This document shows, piece after piece, positions 1-6,974 of a DNA stretch of 10,850 nt (positions are counted from its first letter, which is position 1; each line of letters begins with the position of its first letter). Source of the stretch: an uncultured Oscillospiraceae bacterium (GTDB lineage: Bacteria > Bacillota > Clostridia > Oscillospirales > Oscillospiraceae); NCBI GenBank assembly GCA_900756715.1, contig CAAELC010000056.1, positions 1 through 10,850 of the forward strand. The letters are read 5' to 3'. The position numbers were made by a program, and so were the translations under genes. The notes under the pieces are model-generated. The model was given only the letters and a program-made list of their open reading frames with translations. It did no database searches and was not told the origin of the DNA.

Positions 1-288
1 CAGGTGCCGGTGCTGTGCCTGTCCCAGCTGTCCCGTGCCAACGAAAAGCGGGATGACAAGCGGCCCATGCTGTCTGACCTGCGTGAATCCGGCGCCATCG
101 AGCAGGACGCTGATATTGTTATGTTCCTGTATCGGGATGACTATTACCACGAGGAATCGGAAAAGCGGAATATTGCCGAGTGTATTATTGCCAAGAACCG
201 CCACGGCTCTACCGGTAAGGTGGAGCTGCGCTGGATGCCGGAATACACGGCTTTCGGTACGCTGGAAAATCGTTACGATGAGCAGTAA
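1..288 (+). CDS. dnaB: Replicative DNA helicase DnaB, C-terminal fragment (5' end outside window)
   Basis: This is the last 95 codons of the hexameric replicative helicase that unwinds DNA ahead of the replisome. The reading frame is open from base 1, so the gene starts upstream. Visible DnaB C-terminal (RecA-like ATPase) features are the LSQLSR stretch with its sensor-type glutamine, the nearly invariant block LSDLRESGAIEQDAD, then VMFLYRDDYY, and the C-terminal region with KNRHGSTGKVELRW (arginine-finger/basic region) ending in an aromatic-rich tail. Walker A and B lie upstream, outside the window. The stop TAA at 286-288 overlaps the start of tilS by 11 nt, which suggests a shared transcript and translational coupling. 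Phage-type DnaB helicases share these motifs, but the housekeeping context argues for the chromosomal copy. Confidence 0.95.
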   Translation, partial: QVPVLCLSQLSRANEKRDDKRPMLSDLRESGAIEQDADIVMFLYRDDYYHEESEKRNIAECIIAKNRHGSTGKVELRWMPEYTAFGTLENRYDEQ

Positions 289-1645
289 AGCAAAAGCGGA
301 GATGAATCTGGTGCCGTTTATGGCCCGGTGGCACATGCTGCCCCGGGAGGGAGAGACGATTCTGTGCGCCGTCAGCGGCGGGAGAGACTCGGTGTGCCTG
401 CTGCACTATCTGTGGACGCTGGGGAAAAAGAGGGGCTTTCAGGTGGCTGCGGTGCACATGGACCACGGCCAGCGCTCCACGGCCCGGCGGGATGCGGAGT
501 TTGTGCGGGGATTGTGTGAGCAGCTCTCCGTCCCCTTCTATCTGTACCGGCGCAGTGTGCCAGAGATGGCGCGCCGCTGGGGCGTGGGACTGGAGGAAGC
601 AGGCCGGCGGCTGCGCTATGAGGTGTTTGACCTGGCGGCAGAGAAGGCCGGAGCTGCGCTGATTGCCACGGCTCACCACGCCGACGATCAGGCGGAGACG
701 GTGCTTTTGAACCTGCTGCGGGGCACGGGGGCGGAGGGCCTTGCCGGTATCCCGCCGGTGCGGGGAAAAATTGTCCGCCCGCTGCTGGAAACCAGTCGCC
801 GGGAAATTGAGCGGTATCTGGAGAGAAACGGCCTTCCCCATGTGGAGGATGAGACAAACGAGGACCTGACGCTGGGACGGAACCGGCTGCGGCGGGAGAT
901 CATGCCCGGGCTGCGGCAGGTGCACCCCGGGGCAGAGGAGAATATCTGCCGCACAGCGCAGCTGCTGCGGCGGGAAAATGAATATCTGGACGCGCTGGCG
1001 GCGGCGTATCTGCCGGAGGAGGGAACAAGCATCCCCCGGGAGAGACTGTTGCAGGCGCCGAAGGTGCTGCGCCTGCGGGCGCTCCGGTTGCTGTGCGGGC
1101 GTTTGCCGGTGGGGCGGAAGGATTTTGCCGCGGTACACTATGAGGCGATGTCCGGCCTGATCGAGAAGGGAACGGGACGGCTGTCCCTGCCCGGCGGAGC
1201 GGCGGCTCTGTGCCGGGACGGCGCATTCCGGCTGGAGATGACGGACGCCGCGCCGGATCGGATGCCCCTTCCCATGGGCGAGAGCCAGTGGGGCCATTGG
1301 ACGATTCTATGCCGGGAGGTTTCAGAGAAAGACGAGGGGCCGGATGGCGGCCTGCTTCTGTCTCAGACGGGAGAAGATCTTTCCGTGGGAGCATGTCCCG
1401 GCGGAGCGCGGCTGCGTCTTGCAGGCAGCCGGGGCGGTCGCACTGTGAAGCGCCTTTGCGCGGACCGGGGCATATCGCCCGGGCAGCGGGATTTGCTGCC
1501 GGGGATTTTTGTGGGAGACGCGCTGGGAGCGGTCTGGCTTCTGGGTACGGATGAGACATTTCAGCCCCGGGAAACCGGCGGCAGGATGATAAAAATTACA
1601 TGCATGCGTGCAGAAAAAACGCAGAAGGAGAGAAAAAATGGCTAA
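278..1645 (+). CDS. tilS: tRNA(Ile)-lysidine synthase TilS
   Basis: TilS ligates lysine to C34 of the CAU anticodon of tRNA-Ile using ATP, making lysidine so that the tRNA reads AUA as isoleucine. It is cytosolic and essential in most bacteria. From the ATG at 278 the product is 455 aa, normal for full-length TilS. The PP-loop motif SGGRDS is at residues 33-38, HHADDQAET at 133-141, and the VEDETNED..GRNRLR block follows. A C-terminal TilS_C domain (about 375-440) contains GRTVKRLCADRGI and RDLLPGIF. The start is chosen for the overlap with the dnaB stop. An alternative ATG at 302 would remove eight residues; neither has a strong Shine-Dalgarno. The frame is open upstream to about base 35 inside dnaB, but those codons show no TilS similarity. 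The stop overlaps the hpt start by 8 nt. Confidence 0.96.
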   Translation: MSSKAKAEMNLVPFMARWHMLPREGETILCAVSGGRDSVCLLHYLWTLGKKRGFQVAAVHMDHGQRSTARRDAEFVRGLCEQLSVPFYLYRRSVPEMARRWGVGLEEAGRRLRYEVFDLAAEKAGAALIATAHHADDQAETVLLNLLRGTGAEGLAGIPPVRGKIVRPLLETSRREIERYLERNGLPHVEDETNEDLTLGRNRLRREIMPGLRQVHPGAEENICRTAQLLRRENEYLDALAAAYLPEEGTSIPRERLLQAPKVLRLRALRLLCGRLPVGRKDFAAVHYEAMSGLIEKGTGRLSLPGGAAALCRDGAFRLEMTDAAPDRMPLPMGESQWGHWTILCREVSEKDEGPDGGLLLSQTGEDLSVGACPGGARLRLAGSRGGRTVKRLCADRGISPGQRDLLPGIFVGDALGAVWLLGTDETFQPRETGGRMIKITCMRAEKTQKERKNG

Positions 1646-2192
1646 GAGCAACATGGATCAGGACATCCTGAAGGTATTGCTGACGGAGGAGCAGATCAAG
1701 GCGCGGATTTCGGAACTGGGCGAGGCGCTGTATGACAGATTTGCCGACAAAGACCCGCTGTTCGTGGGCGTTCTGAAGGGCTGCTTTGTATTCATGGCCG
1801 ATCTGGTCCGGGCTGCCCAGATGAAAAGCGAGGTGGAGTTTATCGGCCTGTCTTCTTATCAGGATGCCACCAAAAGCTCCGGCGTGGTGCAGATTACCCG
1901 GGACATGCAGCACGACATCACCGGGCGGGAGATCATTGTGGTGGAGGATATTCTGGACTCCGGCAACACGTTGAGCTTTCTGCGCAGTTATCTGATGGCC
2001 AAGGGAGCCGCCGGCGTGACCATCGTGACGCTGCTGGACAAGCCTGCCCGCCGGGAAAAGGCAATTACTGCGGATTTCGCGGGGTTTGTAGTGCCGGACG
2101 AATTTGTGGTGGGCTATGGATTGGATTATTGCCAGCAGTATCGCAACATGCCTTATATCGGTGTTTTGAAGCCGGAGGTTTATACGAAGTAA
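1638..2192 (+). CDS. hpt: Hypoxanthine (guanine) phosphoribosyltransferase
   Basis: This enzyme salvages hypoxanthine and guanine by transferring phosphoribosyl from PRPP, giving IMP and GMP in the cytosol. The 184-aa product has the usual size. The PRPP-binding motif VVEDILDSGNT is at residues 101-111; E103 and D104 bind ribose hydroxyls and D107 is the expected catalytic base by family analogy. The GVLKGCFVF loop is near residue 45, and the C-terminal signature FVVGYGLDY..YRNMPYIGVLKPEVY is intact. The ATG at 1638 is chosen because AGGAG at 1626-1630 sits 7 nt upstream. An in-frame ATG at 1608 would lie inside tilS and add ten basic residues not typical of the family. The position between tilS and ftsH is classic for Firmicutes, where TilS and HprT have been reported to cooperate in ftsH expression in Bacillus subtilis. 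Confidence 0.97.
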   Translation: MAKSNMDQDILKVLLTEEQIKARISELGEALYDRFADKDPLFVGVLKGCFVFMADLVRAAQMKSEVEFIGLSSYQDATKSSGVVQITRDMQHDITGREIIVVEDILDSGNTLSFLRSYLMAKGAAGVTIVTLLDKPARREKAITADFAGFVVPDEFVVGYGLDYCQQYRNMPYIGVLKPEVYTK

Positions 2193-2232
2193 GGCCCCGG
2201 CATTCCGAAAAGCAGAGGAAAGGAAGGCAAGT

Positions 2233-2868
2233 ATGGAGGAAAACCGTGTTCCGGCCCGTTCGGAGAAAGCAGAACACGCCAAGGGGAGCGGCTCGGGACG
2301 GTATCGTGGGCAGCGATTGCAGGTGCCGGAGAAACGCGGATTCTGGAAGGACTATGGTTATCTGCTGGTGACGGCGGTGGTGGTGCTGGTGCTGTTTCGG
2401 GTGGTTTTGCAGTTGGCGTGGGTGCCGAGCGGCTCCATGGAGACGACGGTGCCTACCAAGTCGCTGATGATTTGCTGGAAGCTGCCCTATGCCCTGTCCG
2501 ATCCTGCACCCCAGCGGGGAGATGTGGTGACCTTTTGGGACGAGGAGCTGGGGAAGCTGCTGGTGAAGCGGGTCATTGGCCTGCCGGGAGACACCGTGAC
2601 CTTTGACAGCGGCTATGTTTATATCAATGGGGAGAAGCTGAATGAAGACTATCTTCCAAAACAGGGAATTACCCAGCCCGGCAACCGGGAGAGCTATCAG
2701 GTTCCGGAGGGACATCTGCTGATGATGGGGGATAACCGCACCGGCTCGCTGGACAGCCGGTATTGGGACCAGCCTTATGTGCCCATTGAAAATGTGCGGG
2801 CCCATGTGATGCTGTGCATTTCCCTCCGCGGAAATAACAGCTGGCGTGGCGTGCACCTGATAAAATAA
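2233..2868 (+). CDS. lepB: Signal peptidase I (type I leader peptidase)
   Basis: This membrane-anchored serine protease cleaves signal peptides from exported proteins on the outer face of the membrane. The 211-aa product has a hydrophilic, basic N-terminal tail of about 40 residues, one transmembrane segment (about 41-62), then the S26 catalytic domain. Ser68 in PSGSM is the expected nucleophile and Lys112 in KRVIGLPGD the general base, forming the Ser/Lys dyad. The box-E motif reads GDNRTGSLDSRYW, where the usual residue after GDNR is aspartate. A single membrane span is typical of Gram-positive SipS-type enzymes. The ATG at 2233 follows a purine-rich AGGAAAGGAAGG. It lies 40 nt after hpt and 18 nt before ftsH, so it is probably co-transcribed. 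Insertion of a signal peptidase into the hpt-ftsH interval is less common than direct hpt-ftsH adjacency. Confidence 0.95.
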   Translation: MEENRVPARSEKAEHAKGSGSGRYRGQRLQVPEKRGFWKDYGYLLVTAVVVLVLFRVVLQLAWVPSGSMETTVPTKSLMICWKLPYALSDPAPQRGDVVTFWDEELGKLLVKRVIGLPGDTVTFDSGYVYINGEKLNEDYLPKQGITQPGNRESYQVPEGHLLMMGDNRTGSLDSRYWDQPYVPIENVRAHVMLCISLRGNNSWRGVHLIK

Positions 2869-2870
2869 GC

Positions 2871-2877
2871 AAGGAGG
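2871..2877 (+). promoter_or_regulatory. Ribosome binding site fixing the TTG start of ftsH
   Basis: AAGGAGG is a near-perfect Shine-Dalgarno ending 9 nt before the TTG at 2887. No ATG lies at a usable spacing; the first in-frame ATG (residue 13) would cut into the first membrane segment. This supports the rare TTG start. Confidence 0.8.
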
Positions 2878-2886
2878 AACAAGCCC

Positions 2887-4728
2887 TTGACGCAACGAAA
2901 GAGAGTCAGCCCCAGCAGCGTAATGCTGCTGTTGCTGGCAGTGCTGTTTATTTATTATTTGCTCAGTTCTATGGGACGGTCGGATCAGGTCACATATTAC
3001 AATATGTGCCAGCTGTTCCGGCAGGAAAAGGTGCAGTCCTTTACCATTACCGACGACAGTTTACAGGCCACGCTGCGCGACGGCAGCACGGCCTCCTGCG
3101 AACTGAGCAGCTTTGAAACCTTTTATGAGGACATGAACGAGCTGGTGGAGCAGCAGGCGCAGGCGGGGATTATTACGGACTATGACTATACCGCCGACCA
3201 CTCCACCAATTGGCTGCAGGTGCTGATGCCCTATGTGATGGCGGTGCTGGCGTTCATCCTGCTGATGAACCTGATTGGCCGCATGGGAGGTGGCGCCGGT
3301 GCAGCGCAGGATAAAATGGCTAAATTCGGCGAGGCGCGGGTGCAGATGCCGGGCCGGGGAGAAAATCGGGTAACATTTGCGGATGTTGCCGGAGCCGACG
3401 AGGAAAAGGAAGAACTGCGGGAAATCGTAGAGTTTCTGAAGGAACCGGACAAGTATCTGAAGCTGGGCGCACATATTCCCAAGGGTGTGCTGCTGGTAGG
3501 CCCTCCGGGCACGGGTAAGACGCTGCTGGCCAAGTCTGTGGCGGGGGAGGCGGATGTGGCATTCCTGTCGATTTCCGGCTCTGATTTTGTGGAAATGTAT
3601 GTGGGCGTGGGTGCAAGCCGCGTGCGCGACCTGTTTGCGCAGGCAAAGAAGCAGGCACCGGCGATTGTGTTTATTGATGAGATTGACGCGGTGGGCCGCC
3701 AGCGCGGCAGCGGTCTGGGCGGCGGACATGACGAGCGGGAGCAGACGCTGAACCAGCTGCTGGTGGAGATGGATGGCTTTACCGCCAACGAAGGCGTTGT
3801 GGTGTTGGCTGCCACCAACCGGGTGGACATCCTTGACCCGGCACTGCTGCGGCCCGGCCGGTTTGACCGGCAGGTGTATGTAGGACTGCCAGACATCCGG
3901 GGCCGGGAGGAAATCCTGAAGGTACACGCCCGGAACAAGCCGCTGGCAGAGGATGTGGACCTGAAAGAGGTGGCCAAGGGAACTGCCGGGTTTACCGGCG
4001 CAGATCTGGAAAATTTGCTGAACGAGGCGGCACTGCTGTCCGGGCGGCGGGGGAAGACCACCATTACCGGACAGACCATCCGGGAGTCGGTGATCAAGGT
4101 CATTGCCGGGCCGGAGAAGCACAGCCGGGTGATTCCGGAGCATGAGCGGCGGTTGACGGCCTATCATGAAGCGGGCCACGCCATTGTGATGCATGCCCTG
4201 CCGGGGCAGGACCCGGTGCACCAGATTACCATCGTGCCCCGGGGACGAGCGGGCGGCATGACCATCAGTCTGCCGGACGAAGACCGGTCGTATCTGTCCA
4301 GAAGATATATGGAGGATGAGATTGTAGCCCTGCTGGGCGGACGGGCGGCGGAGGAGCTGATGCTGGGAGACATTTCCACCGGCGCGTCCAACGACCTGCA
4401 GCGCGCCACTTCCATTGCGCGGAAAATGGTGGGTACCTATGGCATGTCCAAGCGGCTGGGCAATGTGGCCTTTGACACGGGCAGCGACGAGGTATTCATC
4501 GGCAAGAGCATGGGCCATACCCGGCCCTACTCCGAGAAGATTGCTGCGGAAATCGACGATGAGATTCAGAGCATTCTGGGCGAGAGCTACCGGCGCTGCA
4601 CGGAGTTGCTGAAGCGGGACGAGAAACAGCTGACTGCTGTGGCGGAGTTCCTGCTGGCACATGAGACTATGACCGCGCAGGAATTCGAGGCAGTGTTTGC
4701 CCAAACGGATGGGCAGGACGCCGTATAA
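2887..4728 (+). CDS. ftsH: ATP-dependent zinc metalloprotease FtsH
   Basis: FtsH is a hexameric membrane AAA+ protease that extracts and degrades misfolded or short-lived membrane and cytosolic proteins. The 613-aa product starts at TTG. Membrane segments lie at about 12-29 and 110-131 and flank a small extracytoplasmic domain. The AAA module has Walker A GPPGTGKT at 205-212, Walker B VFIDEID, the pore-loop region FVEMYVGVGASRVRD, and the second region of homology ending LRPGRFDRQ. The M41 peptidase domain has HEAGH at 427-431 (two zinc-binding histidines and the catalytic glutamate), and Asp503 in GASNDLQRAT is the expected third zinc ligand. No truncation or missing key residue is seen. The protein ends with a short acidic tail. 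It is the last gene of the housekeeping block. Confidence 0.98.
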   Translation: MTQRKRVSPSSVMLLLLAVLFIYYLLSSMGRSDQVTYYNMCQLFRQEKVQSFTITDDSLQATLRDGSTASCELSSFETFYEDMNELVEQQAQAGIITDYDYTADHSTNWLQVLMPYVMAVLAFILLMNLIGRMGGGAGAAQDKMAKFGEARVQMPGRGENRVTFADVAGADEEKEELREIVEFLKEPDKYLKLGAHIPKGVLLVGPPGTGKTLLAKSVAGEADVAFLSISGSDFVEMYVGVGASRVRDLFAQAKKQAPAIVFIDEIDAVGRQRGSGLGGGHDEREQTLNQLLVEMDGFTANEGVVVLAATNRVDILDPALLRPGRFDRQVYVGLPDIRGREEILKVHARNKPLAEDVDLKEVAKGTAGFTGADLENLLNEAALLSGRRGKTTITGQTIRESVIKVIAGPEKHSRVIPEHERRLTAYHEAGHAIVMHALPGQDPVHQITIVPRGRAGGMTISLPDEDRSYLSRRYMEDEIVALLGGRAAEELMLGDISTGASNDLQRATSIARKMVGTYGMSKRLGNVAFDTGSDEVFIGKSMGHTRPYSEKIAAEIDDEIQSILGESYRRCTELLKRDEKQLTAVAEFLLAHETMTAQEFEAVFAQTDGQDAV

Positions 4729-4737
4729 AATGCATAG

Positions 4738-4763
4738 CAGCCGGAGCCGACTGGCTCCGGCTG
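4738..4763 (+). terminator. Stem-loop after ftsH, possible weak terminator or attenuator
   Basis: CAGCCGGAGCC (4738-4748) pairs perfectly with GGCTCCGGCTG (4753-4763) around the 4-nt loop GACT. The stem is GC-rich and 10 nt past the ftsH stop, but only GCGTTTG follows, so a proper U-tract is missing. It could protect the ftsH mRNA 3' end or partly terminate before the acetyltransferase gene, whose ribosome binding site begins about 10 nt later. Confidence 0.45.
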
Positions 4764-4785
4764 GCGTTTGAAAAAGGAACAAAAG

Positions 4786-5313
4786 ATGGTTCGCAAGGGA
4801 ACTGAAAAGGATATTGCCGCAGTTGCTGCCATTTATGACCGGATTCACACGGCCGAGGAACGGGGCGAGACGGCGATTGGCTGGGTGCGGGGGATTTATC
4901 CCACGGAGGACACCGCGCGGGCGGCATGGAAAGCAGGGGAACTGTTTGTGATGGACGACGAGACGGGCACAGTGGTGGCTGCCGCGCGGATCAATCAGGA
5001 GCAGGTTTCCGCTTATGACGAGGCAGACTGGCTCAATCGGGTGCCGCCGGAGCAGGTGATGGTGCTGCATACGCTGGTGGTAGACCCGGCCCGGAAAGGG
5101 AAGGGATACGGAACGGAATTTGTGGGATTTTACGAAGCCTATGCCCGCGCCAACGGCTGCCTCTGCCTGCGCATTGATACCAATGTAAAGAATACAAGCG
5201 CCCGGAAGCTGTATAAGCGTCTGGGCTATCGGGAATCGGGCGTGATTCCCCGTCGCTTTAACGGTATTCCGGATGTGAATCTGGTGTGTCTGGAAAAGCT
5301 GCTGGAGGGATGA
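4786..5313 (+). CDS. GNAT-family N-acetyltransferase, substrate unknown
   Basis: The predicted 175-aa cytosolic enzyme should transfer an acetyl group from acetyl-CoA to an amine; the substrate cannot be read from sequence. It opens with the typical GNAT pattern (VRKGTEKDIAAVAAIYD). The core motif A is VLHTLVVDPARKGKGYG (about 93-109), where the RKGKGYG loop binds the CoA pyrophosphate. The following helix is GTEFVGFYEAYARANGC, and motif B is NTSARKLYKRLGY. The ATG at 4786 is preferred because AAGGAAC lies about 7 nt upstream. A TTG at 4768 would add six residues (MKKEQK) and begins right after the hairpin. It sits 57 nt behind ftsH with the same orientation, so it may be transcribed by read-through. 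Function by association with ftsH or liv would be guesswork. Confidence 0.9.
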   Translation: MVRKGTEKDIAAVAAIYDRIHTAEERGETAIGWVRGIYPTEDTARAAWKAGELFVMDDETGTVVAAARINQEQVSAYDEADWLNRVPPEQVMVLHTLVVDPARKGKGYGTEFVGFYEAYARANGCLCLRIDTNVKNTSARKLYKRLGYRESGVIPRRFNGIPDVNLVCLEKLLEG

Positions 5314-5373
5314 ATGACCGGCAGGCCTGCCCTCATAATGCGTTGATACGGAGAGCGGATTTATAAAATGGAG

Positions 5374-5484
5374 ACAATTTCCCTGTCGGGCGGTGCATGG
5401 ACCGGAATCTTTTCCAGATGCTGTGGAGGGGAATTGTGCAAAGCGACGAAAACAGCTGTCTTTCAAAAGAGGACAGCTGTTTTT
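5374..5484 (+). ncRNA. Candidate structured small RNA or leader ending at an intrinsic terminator
   Basis: The left arm ACAATTTCCCT (5374-5384) pairs over 11 positions with AGGGGAATTGT (5427-5437), with a single T-G wobble, enclosing 42 nt. Inside, GCAT (5395-5398) can pair with ATGC (5418-5421), and TGGA with TCCA offers a competing inner helix. A strong terminator follows 11 nt later. A promoter-like TTGATA (5343-5348) and TAAAAT (5364-5369), 15 nt apart, would start transcription at about 5375, right at the base of the stem. I do not recognise an Rfam family. It may equally be the processed 3' UTR of the acetyltransferase transcript. Confidence 0.3.
5449..5484 (+). terminator. Intrinsic terminator between the acetyltransferase gene and livK
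   Basis: AAAACAGCTGTC (5449-5460) is perfectly complementary to GACAGCTGTTTT (5472-5483). Wobble and T-A pairs can extend the stem inward (5461-5463 with 5469-5471) to a 5-nt loop CAAAA. A T-run (5480-5484) and then GATTTT follow. The A-run on the left side means it could also work on the minus strand. It insulates livK from the upstream transcript. Confidence 0.8.
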
Positions 5485-5613
5485 GATTTTCAGGGCGGTG
5501 AACGCTATATAAAGCAAAATGTCCACCACAGAAAGACACGAAAAGGGACTGTGTGAACTGACAACGGAGCAAAAAAGTATCTTTTCACGAAAAATTTGAT
5601 GCAGTATTACGGC

Positions 5614-5642
5614 TTGTTTTTCCAAGTTCCTTCCGGTAGAAT
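5614..5642 (+). promoter_or_regulatory. Probable sigma-A-type promoter of the liv operon
   Basis: The -35 box TTGTTT (5614-5619; TTG matches consensus) and the -10 box TAGAAT (5637-5642; five of six match TATAAT) are separated by exactly 17 nt. Transcription would begin near 5649, giving a leader of about 60 nt with a small GCCCC-GAT-GGGGC hairpin (5663-5675) before the livK ribosome binding site. No operator for a known regulator was recognised. Confidence 0.5.
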
Positions 5643-5708
5643 ACCAAAGTAACAGGTTTTTTGCCCCGATGGGGCTGAATGGCTGGATTATCATCAGGAG
5701 GAAGAAAT

Positions 5709-6890
5709 ATGAAAAAGTTTATGGCAATGCTGCTGGCACTTGTCATGGTGCTGGGGCTGGTGGCCTGCGGCTCCGGTGACAGCGGCGCAGGCAGCAACAA
5801 CAGCGGCGAGAAGGTTGTGAAGATTGGCGTGTTTGAGCCCCAGTCCGGCGACAACGGCGCAGGCGGCAAGCAGGAAGTGCTGGGCATGCAGTATGCCAAC
5901 AGCGTGACCCCCACCGTTACCATCGGCGGCGAGGAGTATAAGGTGGAGTTGGTGTATGCTGACAATGCCTCCTCCAACGACAAGGCCCCCTCCGCTGCAC
6001 AGACTCTGATCAGCGCAGGATGCTCCGTGGTGCTGGGTTCTTACGGCTCCGGTGTGTCTATTGCCGCGCAGGATACCTTTAAAAATGCAGGCGTGCCCGC
6101 CATCGGCGTGACCTGCACCAATCCGCAGGTAACGGCGGACTGCGATGTGTATTTCCGGATTGCGTTCCTGGATCCCTTCCAGGGCACGGTGCTGGCAAAC
6201 TATGCCAAGAGCGATCTGAAGGCCAGCAAGGCTTACTGCCTGGCCAAGCAGGGGGACGACTACTCCGGCGGCGTGTGCAATTACTTCATTCAGGCCTTTG
6301 GCAAGGAAAACTGCGTGTATGAGCAGTTCCCGGAGGGAACCTCTGACTTCTCCACCTACATCACCAACGCCCAGAAGCAGGGCTGCGATGTGTTCTTTGC
6401 CCCGGTGTCTATCGAGGCGGCAGCTCAGATCATTGCCAAGGCAGCGACCCAGAATATCGGCATGCCCATGCTGGCCAGCGATACATGGGATTCCAATGTG
6501 GTGCTCAGCGCTGCGAAGGGAACCGACCTGTCTATCAGTGTGACCACCTTCTATCAGGAAGGCGCCAATGCCGATTTCGACAAGAACATCAAGGAGTGGA
6601 TTCGCAATGATTCCACGGCGCTTGCCAACAATGGCGGCAACGATGAGCTGGCGGCTGTTACCGTGATGGGCTATGACGCTTATTATGTGGCGCTGGAGGC
6701 ACTGAAGGCGGCAGGCTCTACCAGCCCGGCGGATGTGCTGAAGGCCCTGCCCGGCGTGACCTACACCGGCATTACCGGCAACATCGCCTTTAACGACATT
6801 GGCGATGCCGATCGCGACAGCGCCGTGATTAAAAAGTGCGACACGACAAACGGCGTGTGGGAATTTGTCACCGTGGCCAAGGCCCAGTGA
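5709..6890 (+). CDS. livK: Branched-chain amino acid-type ABC transporter, substrate-binding lipoprotein
   Basis: This extracytoplasmic type I binding protein (Peripla_BP_6/LivK family) captures ligand and delivers it to the LivHM permease. The 393-aa product has a signal peptide with lipobox LVAC, so Cys20 should be lipidated and anchor it to the outer face of the membrane. A flexible Gly/Ser/Asn linker follows, then the mature fold beginning KVVKIGVFEPQSGDNGAGG. A ligand-site-like segment GSYGSG is at 110-115, and the second lobe (RIAFLDPFQGTV, FPEGTSDFSTYI, SDTWDSNV) is complete. The ATG at 5709 follows AGGAGGA with 6-nt spacing; an upstream in-frame ATG at 5679 has no ribosome binding site and would block the signal peptide. 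Leucine/isoleucine/valine is the default ligand, but family members also bind amides, urea or other amino acids. Confidence 0.93.
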   Translation: MKKFMAMLLALVMVLGLVACGSGDSGAGSNNSGEKVVKIGVFEPQSGDNGAGGKQEVLGMQYANSVTPTVTIGGEEYKVELVYADNASSNDKAPSAAQTLISAGCSVVLGSYGSGVSIAAQDTFKNAGVPAIGVTCTNPQVTADCDVYFRIAFLDPFQGTVLANYAKSDLKASKAYCLAKQGDDYSGGVCNYFIQAFGKENCVYEQFPEGTSDFSTYITNAQKQGCDVFFAPVSIEAAAQIIAKAATQNIGMPMLASDTWDSNVVLSAAKGTDLSISVTTFYQEGANADFDKNIKEWIRNDSTALANNGGNDELAAVTVMGYDAYYVALEALKAAGSTSPADVLKALPGVTYTGITGNIAFNDIGDADRDSAVIKKCDTTNGVWEFVTVAKAQ

Positions 6891-6920
6891 AAACAGACCG
6901 GCAATAAGAAAATGACCAGA

Positions 6921-6947
6921 GCTGGCGGGGGCTTTGCTCCCGCCAGC
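6921..6947 (+). promoter_or_regulatory. First livK-livH intergenic stem-loop
   Basis: GCTGGCGGG (6921-6929) pairs perfectly with CCCGCCAGC (6939-6947). A G-T and a G-C pair extend it inward to 11 bp with the loop CTTTG. It lies 30 nt after the livK stop and has no U-tract. Such a hairpin is expected to block 3' exonucleases and keep livK message more abundant than the downstream genes, or to end a fraction of transcripts. Confidence 0.55.
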
Positions 6948-6974
6948 ACGGCATATCCAAGCACAGCTTCGAAG

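Larger units (their letters stand above)
5314..5708. other. 395-nt intergenic region between the acetyltransferase and livK
   Basis: No convincing protein gene is present. In order, it holds a 12-nt palindrome GGCAGGCCTGCC (5320-5331), a weak promoter-like pair (5343-5369), a foldable segment (5374-5437) and an intrinsic terminator (5449-5484). It also holds a smaller inverted repeat CACAG/CTGTG (5526-5530 and 5550-5554), the likely livK promoter (5614-5642) and a short leader hairpin GCCCC-GAT-GGGGC (5663-5675). Base composition is more AT-rich than the flanking genes. Confidence 0.7.

Noticed and set aside
35..277. Upstream in-frame extension of tilS inside dnaB
   Set aside because: The extra residues correspond to dnaB read in another frame and have no TilS similarity. 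The ATG at 278 gives normal TilS length.
5320..5331. GGCAGGCCTGCC palindrome after the acetyltransferase gene, considered as a terminator
   Set aside because: As a hairpin it gives only a 4-bp stem with no T-run. As an operator there is no supporting evidence.
5493..5505. GGGCGGTGAACGC resembling a T-box core (GGGTGGNACCGCG)
   Set aside because: The match is imperfect, it lies after rather than before the terminator, and no specifier stem or AGTA loop is visible.
5368..5556. 62-codon open frame between the acetyltransferase gene and livK
   Set aside because: It reads straight through the intrinsic terminator at 5449-5484, has a poorly placed ribosome binding site and resembles nothing I know.
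3061..5694. Very long open frame on the minus strand (877 codons) across ftsH and the acetyltransferase gene
   Set aside because: It is antisense to two well-recognised protein genes. Its translation is low-complexity and rich in His, Arg, Gln and Pro with no domain I recognise. It is an effect of codon bias in GC-rich DNA.
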